From: Verrucomicrobiota bacterium
GTDB taxonomy: Bacteria > Verrucomicrobiota > Verrucomicrobiia > Verrucomicrobiales > Akkermansiaceae
Assembly (NCBI GenBank): GCA_030835305.1
Contig: JAURPJ010000001.1
Coordinates: forward strand, 1 to 43,845
Direction: 5' to 3'
Length of the DNA: 43,845 bases
Made by a program: the position numbers and the translations under genes. Shown here in pieces: positions 1-8,877 of the stretch. The notes under the pieces were generated by a model. It was not told the origin of the DNA. It worked only from the letters and a program-made list of their open reading frames with translations, and did not search any database. Within the stretch, counting starts at the first letter, position 1; every line of letters starts with the position of its first letter.

Positions 1-990
1 CTTGGGATTCAAATAGCTGACATTCCGGGGAAGAGCGAGATACTGCAAAAACCGTTTCTCATTCTCTTTCCCTTGGGCCCGGTCATGCATGAGCCGTTGA
101 TAAAGAAGGTGGGCCTTTAGGGAATTGAAGGCAGGAGGCAGGGTCACCACAAATTTTTCTGCACGAGTCAGATAAGCTTCGCGAACCTCCGCTGAAGCAG
201 CCATCGACTCATCGGCATTTGGCAGAAGCCGGGTCAGGTAGGTCTCCACAAAAGCAGCCGAATTGATCACATCATTTTTCAGTGCAAGAAGCTCTTCAAG
301 CTGAGCCTTCGTCAACAAACGATGAATCCTAAACTCCCCAAACCCCTTGCTTTCCTTGCTTTTGAGATCGGTGTGAACCAGTGAAACCAACCCCGGCAAA
401 TCCGGAGTTGAAGCCCGGGCAAGAAGATCCCGCACTTCTGAAGGCGTCAATTTGGGATTCCCTTCCAGAAATTTGTAAAATGCCGACGACTGAAGATTCT
501 GAAGCGAGCTAGACCCTCTCAAGGCGTCATCCAGAAATGCCTTCCACGACACCCAATTTTGATCCAAAACGGCAGGATACTTGGCCTCCCGGGCCTTCCC
601 TTCCTGCTGGTGATTCAGGGTCAAACCCATTTCCCGGCGGAGGTAGGCCAGGGTCGCTTTCGGGTCATCGGAATACCGAATAAGGGCTTCACGATGCTCG
701 ATCTGCTGGCGCCGGCCGGAATTACGAAAGCGATTTTTCCATTCCTCGAGAATCCGATTGAGCTCCTTGAGATTCCTCTCATTCTGAAAATGCAGGGCGT
801 GATAGTAATAGTATTCCTCGGTTCCGGGAATCAGAAGCTGCAGCGCCTTCTCCCGGTCGGCAGAGAGAGCAAAATCTTCAACAAATCCAACCTCCTGCTG
901 CGCCATGACGCTGAGGCTGGCAAAAATCGAAACGCCAAACGTAACAATCCAGCGACAGCATGGTTGTGGTAAATCAATGGTCTTCTTCAT
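1..990 (-). CDS. Exported alpha-helical protein of unknown function, N-terminal part (runs off the left edge)
   Basis: The minus-strand frame from the ATG at 988-990 stays open for 330 codons to the first base of the window, so only the N-terminus is present. Residues about 12-28 form a hydrophobic signal segment (WIVTFGVSIFASLSVMA), with a likely cleavage after the AMA-like site before QQEV. The mature part is charged and predicted mostly helical. It includes a Tyr-rich segment (IPGTEEYYYYHALHFQN) and TPR-like stretches. I recall similar openings from very large hypothetical proteins of Planctomycetes and Verrucomicrobia, but I assign no function. The leader between 991 and 1129 has no gene. 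Confidence 0.75.
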   Translation of the reverse strand, partial: MKKTIDLPQPCCRWIVTFGVSIFASLSVMAQQEVGFVEDFALSADREKALQLLIPGTEEYYYYHALHFQNERNLKELNRILEEWKNRFRNSGRRQQIEHREALIRYSDDPKATLAYLRREMGLTLNHQQEGKAREAKYPAVLDQNWVSWKAFLDDALRGSSSLQNLQSSAFYKFLEGNPKLTPSEVRDLLARASTPDLPGLVSLVHTDLKSKESKGFGEFRIHRLLTKAQLEELLALKNDVINSAAFVETYLTRLLPNADESMAASAEVREAYLTRAEKFVVTLPPAFNSLKAHLLYQRLMHDRAQGKENEKRFLQYLALPRNVSYLNPK

Positions 991-1129
991 AAGTAGTTAT
1001 CTCTGGCAAGGCTGTCCAATCGAATACCAGAATCGGCAACAGGCTGGAAAGCAGTTTTCCTATTGATAAGGAAACGCCAGACGACAACTTCTTGGAAGAA
1101 AATCTGCCTTTTTTTGAATCAGGAGAAGA

Positions 1130-4100
1130 TCAACGATAAATCCGGCTTTTAGAGTCACCGCCTGACATCAGATACCCCATGAGATCCTTGAGTTCACTTG
1201 GGTTGAGAGAATTGATTAATCCGGCCGGCATCTGGGAATTGCTGGTCTGCTTCACCGACTTTACCTGATCGACCGTGGTCAGGAATGGCTCGCCGGAATG
1301 ACCTGCGGGATAGATTGAAACGTCTTTTCCATTTCGAACATACAGCCCCTGCTTTTGGGTCCCATCCGCCAACAAAATATCGAACATGCTGTATTGATCG
1401 GAGACATCCTTGTTAGGGTTAACGATGGCCTCAAGAACGTAGCTGGTATCAAACTTGTTGGGAATGCTGCTCAGATCAGGGCCGATGTCCCCCCCCAGCC
1501 CGCCAAGCCGATGACAAGCACCGCAACTGACTGAGAAATACAAGCTGCGGCCATTCTGAAAACTTGCTCCTTTAAGGGACTTCACATGCTTCCCCGCCGA
1601 CTCGAGCGTGTATTGCCGACCGGGCCCCTGCGGAGGCTTGATCTCAAAGTCCGGGACCGGGTTAAAACTCTCTCCGGAAATATCAGCCAAAGCCGAACGA
1701 TGCTCGTTGCTCATCTGCGACAAATGCAGGTCTCGAATGTTGGCGAGGAATCCCGGGAAGCTTGCCCCTCCTGAGCCTTTTCCGGCTTCGTTCAGCAATT
1801 CAATGCAGGCTTTGCGCTGCTCCAAAGTCCAGCCGTTCTGAACATTCGAAAGCATCAAGACATAATAGACTTCGCGCGAGGGAGGCGGATTGTCGAGAAA
1901 GCCCTTGATGGACGCACCGTAACTTGGATTCCGCGCTGCGATGGCGGCCCAATCCGGAACGATTGTTTCTGGGCGATTCTTGATCAAAGCAATCGTCTTG
2001 GAGACGACCTCGGGAGACTGCAGGTAAGTCAAAACACGAATCAGTTCAGTGTTTAAATCGGCGTTGTCCGCAGGCAGCTCGCGCTCAAGAACATTCAAGA
2101 TCATCTCGCGTTGTATTTCTGACGGACGATCCATGCGAATAAAGGTCAGCGACAGGGCACGAAGGAATCCCAGCTTCTGAGACAGTGGGAGGCCGGCAAA
2201 AGGGATCCTCCCCAAAGTATTGGAGACAAGAGATTGTTGTTCGGCAGACCCGCTTCGAGCAAGCGCCACACAGGCCGTGATCATGGTTTGGTGGGAACTC
2301 ACTCCATTAAGCCTTTCGATCCAGGTTTCGACCGGCTGCGACTCGACTGCCACCCTTGCAGCATGACGGAGAAATCGATCTTCCGACCCCAGATAGGGCC
2401 AGGCCATCTCGACGGCAGATGAATCCACCACTCCATGAAAATTTTCCAACTGCCGCGCCAACTGCCGCGCCTTGGTCGGATTCAGAGCCGGAGCGGGCTT
2501 TGTTGATTCCTTGCCGGTGTAACGCACACGATACATCGCAGACTGGGTTCCCCGCCCTCCCACTAAAAAGTAAAGATGACCGTCCTTACCCACCGCGGCA
2601 TCAGTGAGAGGAAGGGCAGACCGGGAGAGAAAATTCTCACGGGTGCCAACATATCCGGCCCCTTCTTGCTTGAGGTGAATCGCCCAAATCGTTCCGAAAG
2701 TCCAATCGAAGGCATAGAGAGCCCGCTGATATTTGACCGGAAATTTGGTTCCCGTTCCCGAAAGCAAACCCGTCGGAGATCCAGGTCCGATCTCAACCAC
2801 CGGAGGAAGGCTATCCTCGTAATAATTGGGCCACTTACCGGTGCCCGAGCGCCAACCGTAGTCGGAACCGCTGACCGAAAAATTAATTCGAGTGGGACGA
2901 TACCAATGACTGCCGACATCCCATTCCATATCAGCATCGTAGATAAAAAGATCGGCGGCGGAATTCAGTGCGATATCATAGGCGTTACGCATTCCGATAC
3001 TGTGAAGGTCGTGCGTCTTGTTTTGGGGATCATACCGGCTGATCCAACCTCCCGGAGCAAGGCGCCCGCGTGCGTGCCCCCGGGCGTCCCAGAGTCGGGG
3101 TAAAAGATGATCCTCACTCCAAGATTGAACCCGCTTTCGAGTGAGCGAATCTAGGGGAGGAATGGGGGCGTGGTTTCCACCCACCACATAGAGTTGTTTG
3201 CTAGACTCGTCCGGAATCACCGCGTGATTTCCGTGCTCGCCACCTCCGTTGTTCGAGGGCTGTTTTTCGGCCTGATCCGGCAGGCCGTCGCCATTTGAAT
3301 CAATCACCCGGTAGAGCGCCCCACCGTTACGGTGAAACCAGAGGCTTCCTTGAAACCAGGTTAGCCCCTGGGCTCCGGACAAAATTTGGTCAGAACCAGC
3401 TTCGGTGACTCTCAATGGAGTAACCACTGTACCATCGTTACCAACGAGGATTCGAAAAAGTCCCTTCCCACCTTGGTCGGTGGCGTAAAAACTTCCATCC
3501 GGAGCAACGCAAAGGGAAACCCATGAGCCCTGCTCGCCCTTGGGAACGGTGTAAAGGAGCTCGGCCTCGAATCCCTCTGCAATTTGAAATTCATCAGGCT
3601 CGGCCGCCTTGCCCGGGGCCTTCTCACCCGGAATCCCCCACGGTTGCACTCCAAGCTTTCCAAGCGTTTTCAATTTGGCGTTCCAATCCGAATCATCGAA
3701 CCCCGGCTTTTCCCAACCATCCGCGGCCTCCAGCGATAACTTCCAATCCTCACCCGAGACAACCTCCCAATTCTTCCCGTCCGCCATTTCAACCTTCAGT
3801 TTAAACACGAAGGCCGCGACCCCGCCTTTGTTTTGCGCCTTTACCGCAATTTGGTTGCGGCCCTTTTTCAAGAGCGACTTCGCCTTGGCGACCGACAGTG
3901 GTTGCTGCCAATCCGGCACCTTACCGATCGCCTTGCCATTGACCCACACGGTCGCCCTGTTGTCGCAGGTCGTGTAAAGCGAGGCCGATTTCACATCGCC
4001 GGTAATCTCAAACTGATGACGCAAATAGATCGGCTCATCATTTGTCTTGTCAGCCCGCCAAACCCATTGGGCGACACTGGATTTCGAGGGCTTGGCTTGG

Positions 4101-4171
4101 GTCGTTTGAAATGACCCGAAAACGGAACAAATCGCAAAGGCGAACAGGACGGGCTTGCGTGCAAATTTCAT
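1130..4171 (-). CDS. PVC-type haem-binding protein: beta-propeller, HEAT-like region and C-terminal cytochrome c domain
   Basis: This 1013-residue exported protein starts with a signal peptide (residues 1 to about 26, ending TTQA). An N-terminal beta-rich region (about 30-180) resembles the carbohydrate-binding-like module often placed before such proteins. Residues about 195-555 look like a sorbosone/glucose-dehydrogenase type beta-propeller with blade motifs such as GLTWFQGSLWF and DSNGDGLPD. Residues about 565-830 are helical and HEAT-like. The C-terminus is a cytochrome c domain with CGACH at 883-887 and a candidate distal Met near 981 (SQMPAG). This architecture is characteristic of the PVC superphylum and is usually read as a periplasmic dehydrogenase or electron carrier of unknown substrate. 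No quinone-binding residues can be confirmed by eye. An 83-bp gap separates it from the upstream aminotransferase gene, so co-transcription is possible. Confidence 0.9.
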   Translation of the reverse strand: MKFARKPVLFAFAICSVFGSFQTTQAKPSKSSVAQWVWRADKTNDEPIYLRHQFEITGDVKSASLYTTCDNRATVWVNGKAIGKVPDWQQPLSVAKAKSLLKKGRNQIAVKAQNKGGVAAFVFKLKVEMADGKNWEVVSGEDWKLSLEAADGWEKPGFDDSDWNAKLKTLGKLGVQPWGIPGEKAPGKAAEPDEFQIAEGFEAELLYTVPKGEQGSWVSLCVAPDGSFYATDQGGKGLFRILVGNDGTVVTPLRVTEAGSDQILSGAQGLTWFQGSLWFHRNGGALYRVIDSNGDGLPDQAEKQPSNNGGGEHGNHAVIPDESSKQLYVVGGNHAPIPPLDSLTRKRVQSWSEDHLLPRLWDARGHARGRLAPGGWISRYDPQNKTHDLHSIGMRNAYDIALNSAADLFIYDADMEWDVGSHWYRPTRINFSVSGSDYGWRSGTGKWPNYYEDSLPPVVEIGPGSPTGLLSGTGTKFPVKYQRALYAFDWTFGTIWAIHLKQEGAGYVGTRENFLSRSALPLTDAAVGKDGHLYFLVGGRGTQSAMYRVRYTGKESTKPAPALNPTKARQLARQLENFHGVVDSSAVEMAWPYLGSEDRFLRHAARVAVESQPVETWIERLNGVSSHQTMITACVALARSGSAEQQSLVSNTLGRIPFAGLPLSQKLGFLRALSLTFIRMDRPSEIQREMILNVLERELPADNADLNTELIRVLTYLQSPEVVSKTIALIKNRPETIVPDWAAIAARNPSYGASIKGFLDNPPPSREVYYVLMLSNVQNGWTLEQRKACIELLNEAGKGSGGASFPGFLANIRDLHLSQMSNEHRSALADISGESFNPVPDFEIKPPQGPGRQYTLESAGKHVKSLKGASFQNGRSLYFSVSCGACHRLGGLGGDIGPDLSSIPNKFDTSYVLEAIVNPNKDVSDQYSMFDILLADGTQKQGLYVRNGKDVSIYPAGHSGEPFLTTVDQVKSVKQTSNSQMPAGLINSLNPSELKDLMGYLMSGGDSKSRIYR

Positions 4172-4254
4172 AGGTTGGATGGTTGAGGGATATCCCGGAG
4201 AGCATTCCGCGAATCGCGCGGGATGAACATCTCAAAATGACCTCAAGTTGACTT

Positions 4255-5031
4255 TCAGCAACTCGAATCCCGACCGGAAACACGGGACAAGGCATCCGCA
4301 AATTTCGTGGAAGGCCCGGACAACTCGCGACCGTCGATCGAAGCCACTGGCCTCAGCCGTCTCAGGGCATTGCTGAGCCAAATTTCATCAACACTGTCCA
4401 AAACCTCCATCGGCCACTCTCCTTCTTGCACCTCCAGATGCTGCACGACCTCCTGGCGCATCACTCCAGGAAGACAACCAGTCTTTAGCGAAGGGGTGTG
4501 AAGGACTCCGTCTTTCACAAAAAAGAGGTTGGAGATACAGGCCTCGCAAATTTCCCCCCGGGTGTTGGGCCGGATCACTTCATCAAAGCCGGACTCGCGC
4601 AGCAGGATCATATTCTCCGCGTATGAAGTGCTCTTAACTTGTGCCAACGGGCTCCGCTCGTTGACCGGACATGATGAAGTCACGACATGAATTTCGCCAC
4701 CTTCTTCCGGCAATGGCTCAGCGGAAATCAAACACCCCTCGCCCAAGGTCACCCTCACTCTCGCGGACTCCAAATGGTTTGCCGCAATCACTCTGCGTAT
4801 CGTATCGAGAAGAACGGCCCGCCCGGGAACCACCAACCCAAGTTTTTTGGCCGAAAAGCACAGTCTCGCATGATGCTGAGTCCAGAGACATGGCTCGCCA
4901 CCCTCGGCCCGGATGGTCTCGAAGGCGCCCTCGCCGCGCAGAAACACAGCATCCGAGACGGGAAGCGAAAACTCCCCGCCCTCGATCAGCCGGTCATTCC
5001 AGGAGACGATCATCGACACCTCTTTAGCCAC
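4255..5031 (-). CDS. Class IV aminotransferase (aminodeoxychorismate lyase / branched-chain aminotransferase family)
   Basis: The protein has 258 residues and the fold-type IV PLP enzyme signature. The expected catalytic Lys is K133 in QVKSTSYAEN. The family block GEICEACISNLFFVKDG follows, with E163, and then TPSLKTGCLPGVMR, which resembles TP...GiLpGitR. The early segment SDAVFLRGEGAFETIR is also typical. Length and motifs fit PabC-like enzymes (4-aminobenzoate formation for folate), but D-amino-acid or branched-chain transaminases share them, so the substrate is unresolved. The first ATG at 5031 is used here. The in-frame ATG at 5013 (MIVSWNDRL) is equally plausible and matches family N-termini better. 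It is divergent from the acpH remnant with only 21-39 bp between starts. Confidence 0.88.
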   Translation of the reverse strand: MAKEVSMIVSWNDRLIEGGEFSLPVSDAVFLRGEGAFETIRAEGGEPCLWTQHHARLCFSAKKLGLVVPGRAVLLDTIRRVIAANHLESARVRVTLGEGCLISAEPLPEEGGEIHVVTSSCPVNERSPLAQVKSTSYAENMILLRESGFDEVIRPNTRGEICEACISNLFFVKDGVLHTPSLKTGCLPGVMRQEVVQHLEVQEGEWPMEVLDSVDEIWLSNALRRLRPVASIDGRELSGPSTKFADALSRVSGRDSSC

Positions 5032-5052
5032 CGTTTAGGAACTCAACAAGCC

Positions 5053-5661
5053 TTGAACTTCCTCGCCCACTTCCATCTCGCACGGCCTACCGACGGATCC
5101 CGCGTAGGTGCTCTGCTCGGTGACTTTGTTCGTGGCACTCCGGAAAGCCTGCGGGACCGGTTGCCATCCGAGCTGGTCGAGGGAATCGTCCTCCACCGGG
5201 CCATCGACCACTTCACCGACAGCCACTAAATTTTCCTCAGAACGAAAAAGCTCCTCAGCCCACCGAGAAGGCGCTTTGCGGGGATCATCGTCGACATTTT
5301 CTTTGACCACCTTCTGGCGCAAATGTGGTCTGAATACTCCAAGGTCCCTCTCCGCAAATTCATCGCCGAAATGTATCGGACCCTCGAACGCCGGGACGAC
5401 TGGCTCACACCTGAAGTCAGCGCCATCATTGGACGAATGCAAAAGGAGAATTGGCTGGGAACCTACGGCACTATTCCTGGTCTCGCCCTAACCTTTCGCA
5501 GGGTCAGTCAGCGCCGGGCTTTCCTCGCTCCACTGGTAGGAGCCGAAGATGACCTAACCAGCCACTATCAATCTTTCACGACCGCTTTTCAAAGCTTCTA
5601 TCCCGAGGTGATCTCGTTCGCTGCCAGGGAAAACCCGGGTGGCGCGTTGAGCTCGCCATAG
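5053..5661 (+). pseudogene. acpH: Acyl carrier protein phosphodiesterase (AcpH/DUF479) interrupted by an in-frame TAA
   Basis: Starting from the TTG at 5053, the frame reads (M)NFLAHFHLARPTDGS, then GDFVRG and HRAIDHFTDSH. This is a clear match to the N-terminal half of E. coli AcpH (MNFLAHLHLA...DFVRG...HRRID..TD). A TAA at 5227-5229 (codon 59) then stops it. The same frame continues without any shift as IFLRTKKLLSPPRRRFAG, then DIFFDHLLAQMWSEY, to a TAG at 5659-5661. This is the rest of the family, about 202 residues in total versus 193 in E. coli. Only that one codon breaks the gene; CAA to TAA would be a single change. The enzyme family removes 4'-phosphopantetheine from ACP. TTG is chosen as start because it aligns exactly with the AcpH N-terminus; AGGA lies at 5037-5040. 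The 3' end overlaps the convergent gene at 5598 by 64 bp. Confidence 0.85.
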
Positions 5662-6242
5662 AAATCCCGCCCCGAGATTGCCCCGAGCATTTCGAGCTCC
5701 ATCCTAAGTGATTCTCGTGCAGGCCGGGCAGAGGCGACCGATTTTCCGCAAGGCGTAAAAGTCGCGAAGCGAGCTTTGTCTCCCTTTCGGGAAAGCAAGG
5801 TCAGCATTGGCCGGTCAGCTTCCTTCTTCAAAATCAGCGGATGCATCCAGCAGGAAGTGGGTTTGTAAAACCAGGGATGCCTTCCCTCCTCCACCGCACG
5901 AAGCTGCCAAAGACAGCGGTGTTGTTCATCAAGAAAAACACAGCGGGTCTTAGGAAAGTGGTCTGGGAAATCATCGGCAAGCTGCTCTGATGACACTTGA
6001 ACCGTCTCAGTTTTAAAACGGCCATCCTCAAGCTTGATGACTCCCTCGCTCTCCCGGCCTAAAACATCAGCTTCCTCAGGTGACAAAATCACCCCGTCGT
6101 GGCAGCAGATCGCACGACACATCGCCAGTTCACAAACCGGCAACGGTATTTCAAACGCGCCATGGTCAACGGCGGTCTCGCCTAACGATGAGGCCAGCTC
6201 CTGAACCGTCTCTCGAAATATCGTGGTCGGTTCCAGAGGCAA
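5598..6242 (-). CDS. Cysteine-cluster protein of YkgJ/DUF3109 type (putative metal-binding)
   Basis: The 214-residue protein is probably cytoplasmic and has no signal peptide. It contains a cysteine array: C37, C42, C46, C47 (CELAMCRAICC), then C101, C110 and C131. The spacing C-x4-C-x3-CC plus later single Cys residues resembles the Fe/Zn-chelating cluster of the YkgJ family and of DUF3109. The family has been proposed to bind zinc or an iron-sulfur centre, but its biochemical role is unknown. It lies 12 bp downstream of the small lipoprotein gene and probably belongs to the tail of the MoxR operon. Its 3' end overlaps the convergent acpH remnant. The family-level assignment is fairly sure; the function is not. 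Confidence 0.75.
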   Translation of the reverse strand: MPLEPTTIFRETVQELASSLGETAVDHGAFEIPLPVCELAMCRAICCHDGVILSPEEADVLGRESEGVIKLEDGRFKTETVQVSSEQLADDFPDHFPKTRCVFLDEQHRCLWQLRAVEEGRHPWFYKPTSCWMHPLILKKEADRPMLTLLSRKGDKARFATFTPCGKSVASARPARESLRMELEMLGAISGRDFYGELNAPPGFSLAANEITSG

Positions 6243-6254
6243 AATCAGAAAAGT

Positions 6255-6470
6255 TTATTCGCCAGAATCGGCGTCTTTCTTCTCGTTTCCGCCTTCGGGC
6301 TTGGAATGCCCACCTTCATTCTCGTGCTCCGCATCGTCACCATCCTCACCGTGGGCGGGAAAAAGGTTGATGGTATCGCTGGACTTCGGAGGATCGGATT
6401 CCCACTCGTGACGCTCGCAAGAACACAGACCAAGAGCGACAAGCGCTGTAAGAACCGGGAAAAGTTTCAT
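6255..6470 (-). CDS. Small acidic, Gly/His-containing lipoprotein
   Basis: This 71-residue protein has a short signal peptide with a lipobox: MKLFPVLTALVALGLCSC, where LCSC gives lipidated C18 (L at -3, S at -1). The mature part is about 53 residues of low complexity, dominated by D, E, G, H, K and P (HGEDGDDAEHENEGGH), with no recognisable domain. It is probably disordered and exposed in the periplasm. It could bind cations, which is inference from composition only. It lies between the DUF58 gene (58 bp upstream) and the Cys-cluster gene (12 bp downstream) on the same strand, so it is likely part of the same transcript. Confidence 0.65.
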   Translation of the reverse strand: MKLFPVLTALVALGLCSCERHEWESDPPKSSDTINLFPAHGEDGDDAEHENEGGHSKPEGGNEKKDADSGE

Positions 6471-6528
6471 GACTCACGTGGGATAGTCGAGGCTAATGAA
6501 AATGGCAACCCCCCTTTTTACCCGAAAC

Positions 6529-7833
6529 CTAGATAATCTGGCGGGTATCGAGGTAGGCGTTTGCCAGGGCGATCGGGAATTGCTGAGCCGTTTCATCGAG
6601 AGTCACGATGCCGTCAGCCCTGAGAGTTGCGAGCACGGTCTCCCGCTCGGCTGCGTAGTCGTGGGCAGCCAGGTAACCCAGCGCATCCTCAAAGCTCGTC
6701 AAATCTTTGTCCATCATCTCCCCAATCCCCATTTCACGAAGACTCGCCAGTACCACCACGTGCTTCTGACGAAGTTTCCTCAGGGGCTCACGGAGTTCAT
6801 CGGAATCCTCCCCGCGTAAATTGGTCATAACAACGACCATCGACCGCCGCTGTTGGTGCTTGAGCAGTCGTTCGGCTGCCTCGGCGAAATCGCTCGGAAA
6901 CGGGGAGGTTTCGTAATCATAAAGGTGATTAAGCACCGTGGTCATCGCGGATGCTCCCTTGACCGGCGGGAGCCAGCGGTCGGTTCCGCCGAAACTGAGA
7001 ATGCCAACCTGATCTCCCTGGCGCAAAGCCACGTAGGAAAGGAGAAGCATCGAATTCAAACAGTGATCAAACTGGCTGATCTCACCGTCGATCGTCCGCA
7101 TCCGGCGACCGCAATCGAGCATCAGAATCACCGATTGATCCAACTGCTCCTGGAAATCTCGGCTGATCAGACTCTGTCGTTTGGAACTAGCCTTCCAGTC
7201 GATCTGGGAAAGAGAATCGCCCATTTGATAATCACGAAGCTGGTGGAAATCACGGCTTAGGCCCGTTCGGTTTTTTCGGATAATCCCGGTGTGTTCCTGT
7301 CGATGAGCCATTGCCATCAAGGCGTAACTCAGAACCGCTTGGTAGTTGGGGTATACTTTGACAGTGCCCTCATCACCCACTTTGACCAACCTTGACCAGA
7401 ACCCCAGCAAGGATGTCATAAGGACATGGGTCTTCCCAAAATCGATCTCACCCCGCTCGGGAAGAATAATGGGGTAGTTTAGATCAAGATAGCCTTTTCC
7501 CTTGATCCAGCCACGCCATGGGAAAGCCTCGCATTCACAATGACTCGGAATACCATCGACCACCCCGACATGAACAGGTCGAGGGGTTGGGTTGATGATT
7601 CGTAGCTTCACCTCGCTCTCGATCCCTACCGCAATGCGCCCGGGAAGGGTTCGCTCCACCCGGGGTGGTTTGAAGACGAACGCCACAAGCGCATCGAACA
7701 AGACAACAAGCGCCAGAATTCCGCCCATAATCCCCCACCACCCGGAAACCGGAGGATGCAAGGAACCCGCCAATCCCATGAAGGTCCAGAGGATCAGGAG
7801 TGCAATATGGGCACGCGTGGGGCGAAGTGGCAT
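6529..7833 (-). CDS. DUF58 / VWA-like protein of the MoxR operon
   Basis: The 434-residue protein has two N-terminal membrane segments (about 8-25 and 33-54), a beta-rich middle, and the DUF58 signature at about 193-225: GLSRDFHQLRDYQMGD followed by IDWKASSKR. After this comes a von Willebrand A-like stretch starting VILMLDCGRRM, with D240. The canonical MIDAS DxSxS is altered to DCGRR, as is common in DUF58 proteins. The gene lies 9 bp downstream of the moxR-type gene. MoxR/DUF58 pairs are widely conserved and thought to act as a chaperone plus VWA adaptor for folding or cofactor insertion. The client in this organism cannot be told from the sequence. Confidence 0.9.
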   Translation of the reverse strand: MPLRPTRAHIALLILWTFMGLAGSLHPPVSGWWGIMGGILALVVLFDALVAFVFKPPRVERTLPGRIAVGIESEVKLRIINPTPRPVHVGVVDGIPSHCECEAFPWRGWIKGKGYLDLNYPIILPERGEIDFGKTHVLMTSLLGFWSRLVKVGDEGTVKVYPNYQAVLSYALMAMAHRQEHTGIIRKNRTGLSRDFHQLRDYQMGDSLSQIDWKASSKRQSLISRDFQEQLDQSVILMLDCGRRMRTIDGEISQFDHCLNSMLLLSYVALRQGDQVGILSFGGTDRWLPPVKGASAMTTVLNHLYDYETSPFPSDFAEAAERLLKHQQRRSMVVVMTNLRGEDSDELREPLRKLRQKHVVVLASLREMGIGEMMDKDLTSFEDALGYLAAHDYAAERETVLATLRADGIVTLDETAQQFPIALANAYLDTRQII

Positions 7834-7842
7834 GACAAAAGG

Positions 7843-8877
7843 CTAGATCCGTGGAGCGACCACGGTCTCAAGAGAAGAGCTCAGAAGGTCGTCAACGATT
7901 TGACCGCTAATCGCGACCTCCGGAGCAATCTGAACACGGTGACGGAATACCGGCAGCGAAGCCTGCTTGATGTCATCGGGCATAACGTAATCGCGACCGC
8001 CCATTATGGCGTAGGCTTTGGCGACCTGCACGAGACTGATTGCACCGCGCGTTCCAGCCCCCAAACTCATGCCGTGGGCCTCGCGGGTATGACGGGTCAG
8101 CCGCAAGGCGTAATCGATGACTTCGGGAACCACCTTCACCATCGCGGTCAGGCGTTGGGCTTCGATAATCGTGGCCGAATCGCAGACCTGATCGACGCGG
8201 CGAGGGTCCAGCCCCTTGGCGCCGGGAGCGGACGTTACCGCTGAAACCACCTGGAGTTCTTCGGCCATGGTCGGGTAATCGATGATCACCTTCATGAGAA
8301 AACGGTCCAACTGAGCTTCGGGAAGCGGATAGGTTCCCTCCTGCTCAATGGGGTTCTGCGTTGCAAAGCACATAAATGGAGGAGCGACCGGCAGTGATTG
8401 CCCATCAATCGTCACCTGCTGTTCCTGCATTACCTCAAGAAGCGCAGCCTGGGTTTTGGCAGGGGCGCGGTTAATCTCATCCGCCAAAAGAAGATTCGTG
8501 AAAACAGGACCACGTCGGGTTTGGAACGACTGGCTCTTCATATCGAACAAGGTAAAGCCAGTGATATCCGAGGGCATCATATCCGGAGTGAACTGAAGAC
8601 GCCCAAATTCACCGCCAAAGGTGCTCGCAAGCGCCAGAACCATGTGGGTCTTGCCAAGACCGGGCTTACCTTCCAGAAGAACGTGTCCCCCGGCTAGGAA
8701 AGCAGCAATAATCTGATTCACCGTATCGCTTTGGCCATAGACCACATTTTGGATCTGGGAGCGCAGACTATCGGTCAGACGGCGCACTCCACCGAGATCA
8801 GGAGTTGCTTCCGCTGGACTTTCCACTGGAGCGGGAGTCTCCGGTGCGGGTTGGGAATTGGGATCATTTTCTGTCAT
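7843..8877 (-). CDS. MoxR-family AAA+ ATPase
   Basis: The 344-residue ATPase has Walker A GKPGLGKT at 70-77, Walker B LLLADE ending at D132-E133, and the typical NRAPAKTQAALLEVMQE segment. It also has the sensor-1 region FATQNPIEQEGTYPLPEAQLDRF. The first 30 residues are Pro/Ala/Glu-rich and probably disordered. MoxR ATPases act as chaperones with VWA-domain partners, and the partner here is the adjacent DUF58 protein. The start codon overlaps the stop of the upstream DUF4350 gene as ATGA (8874-8877), which implies translational coupling. All catalytic motifs are intact. Confidence 0.95.
   Translation of the reverse strand: MTENDPNSQPAPETPAPVESPAEATPDLGGVRRLTDSLRSQIQNVVYGQSDTVNQIIAAFLAGGHVLLEGKPGLGKTHMVLALASTFGGEFGRLQFTPDMMPSDITGFTLFDMKSQSFQTRRGPVFTNLLLADEINRAPAKTQAALLEVMQEQQVTIDGQSLPVAPPFMCFATQNPIEQEGTYPLPEAQLDRFLMKVIIDYPTMAEELQVVSAVTSAPGAKGLDPRRVDQVCDSATIIEAQRLTAMVKVVPEVIDYALRLTRHTREAHGMSLGAGTRGAISLVQVAKAYAIMGGRDYVMPDDIKQASLPVFRHRVQIAPEVAISGQIVDDLLSSSLETVVAPRI

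Noticed and set aside
5227-5229. Recoded stop in acpH as a programmed event
   Set aside because: The codon is TAA, not used for Sec or Pyl, and there is no slippery sequence. Mutation or sequence error is simpler.
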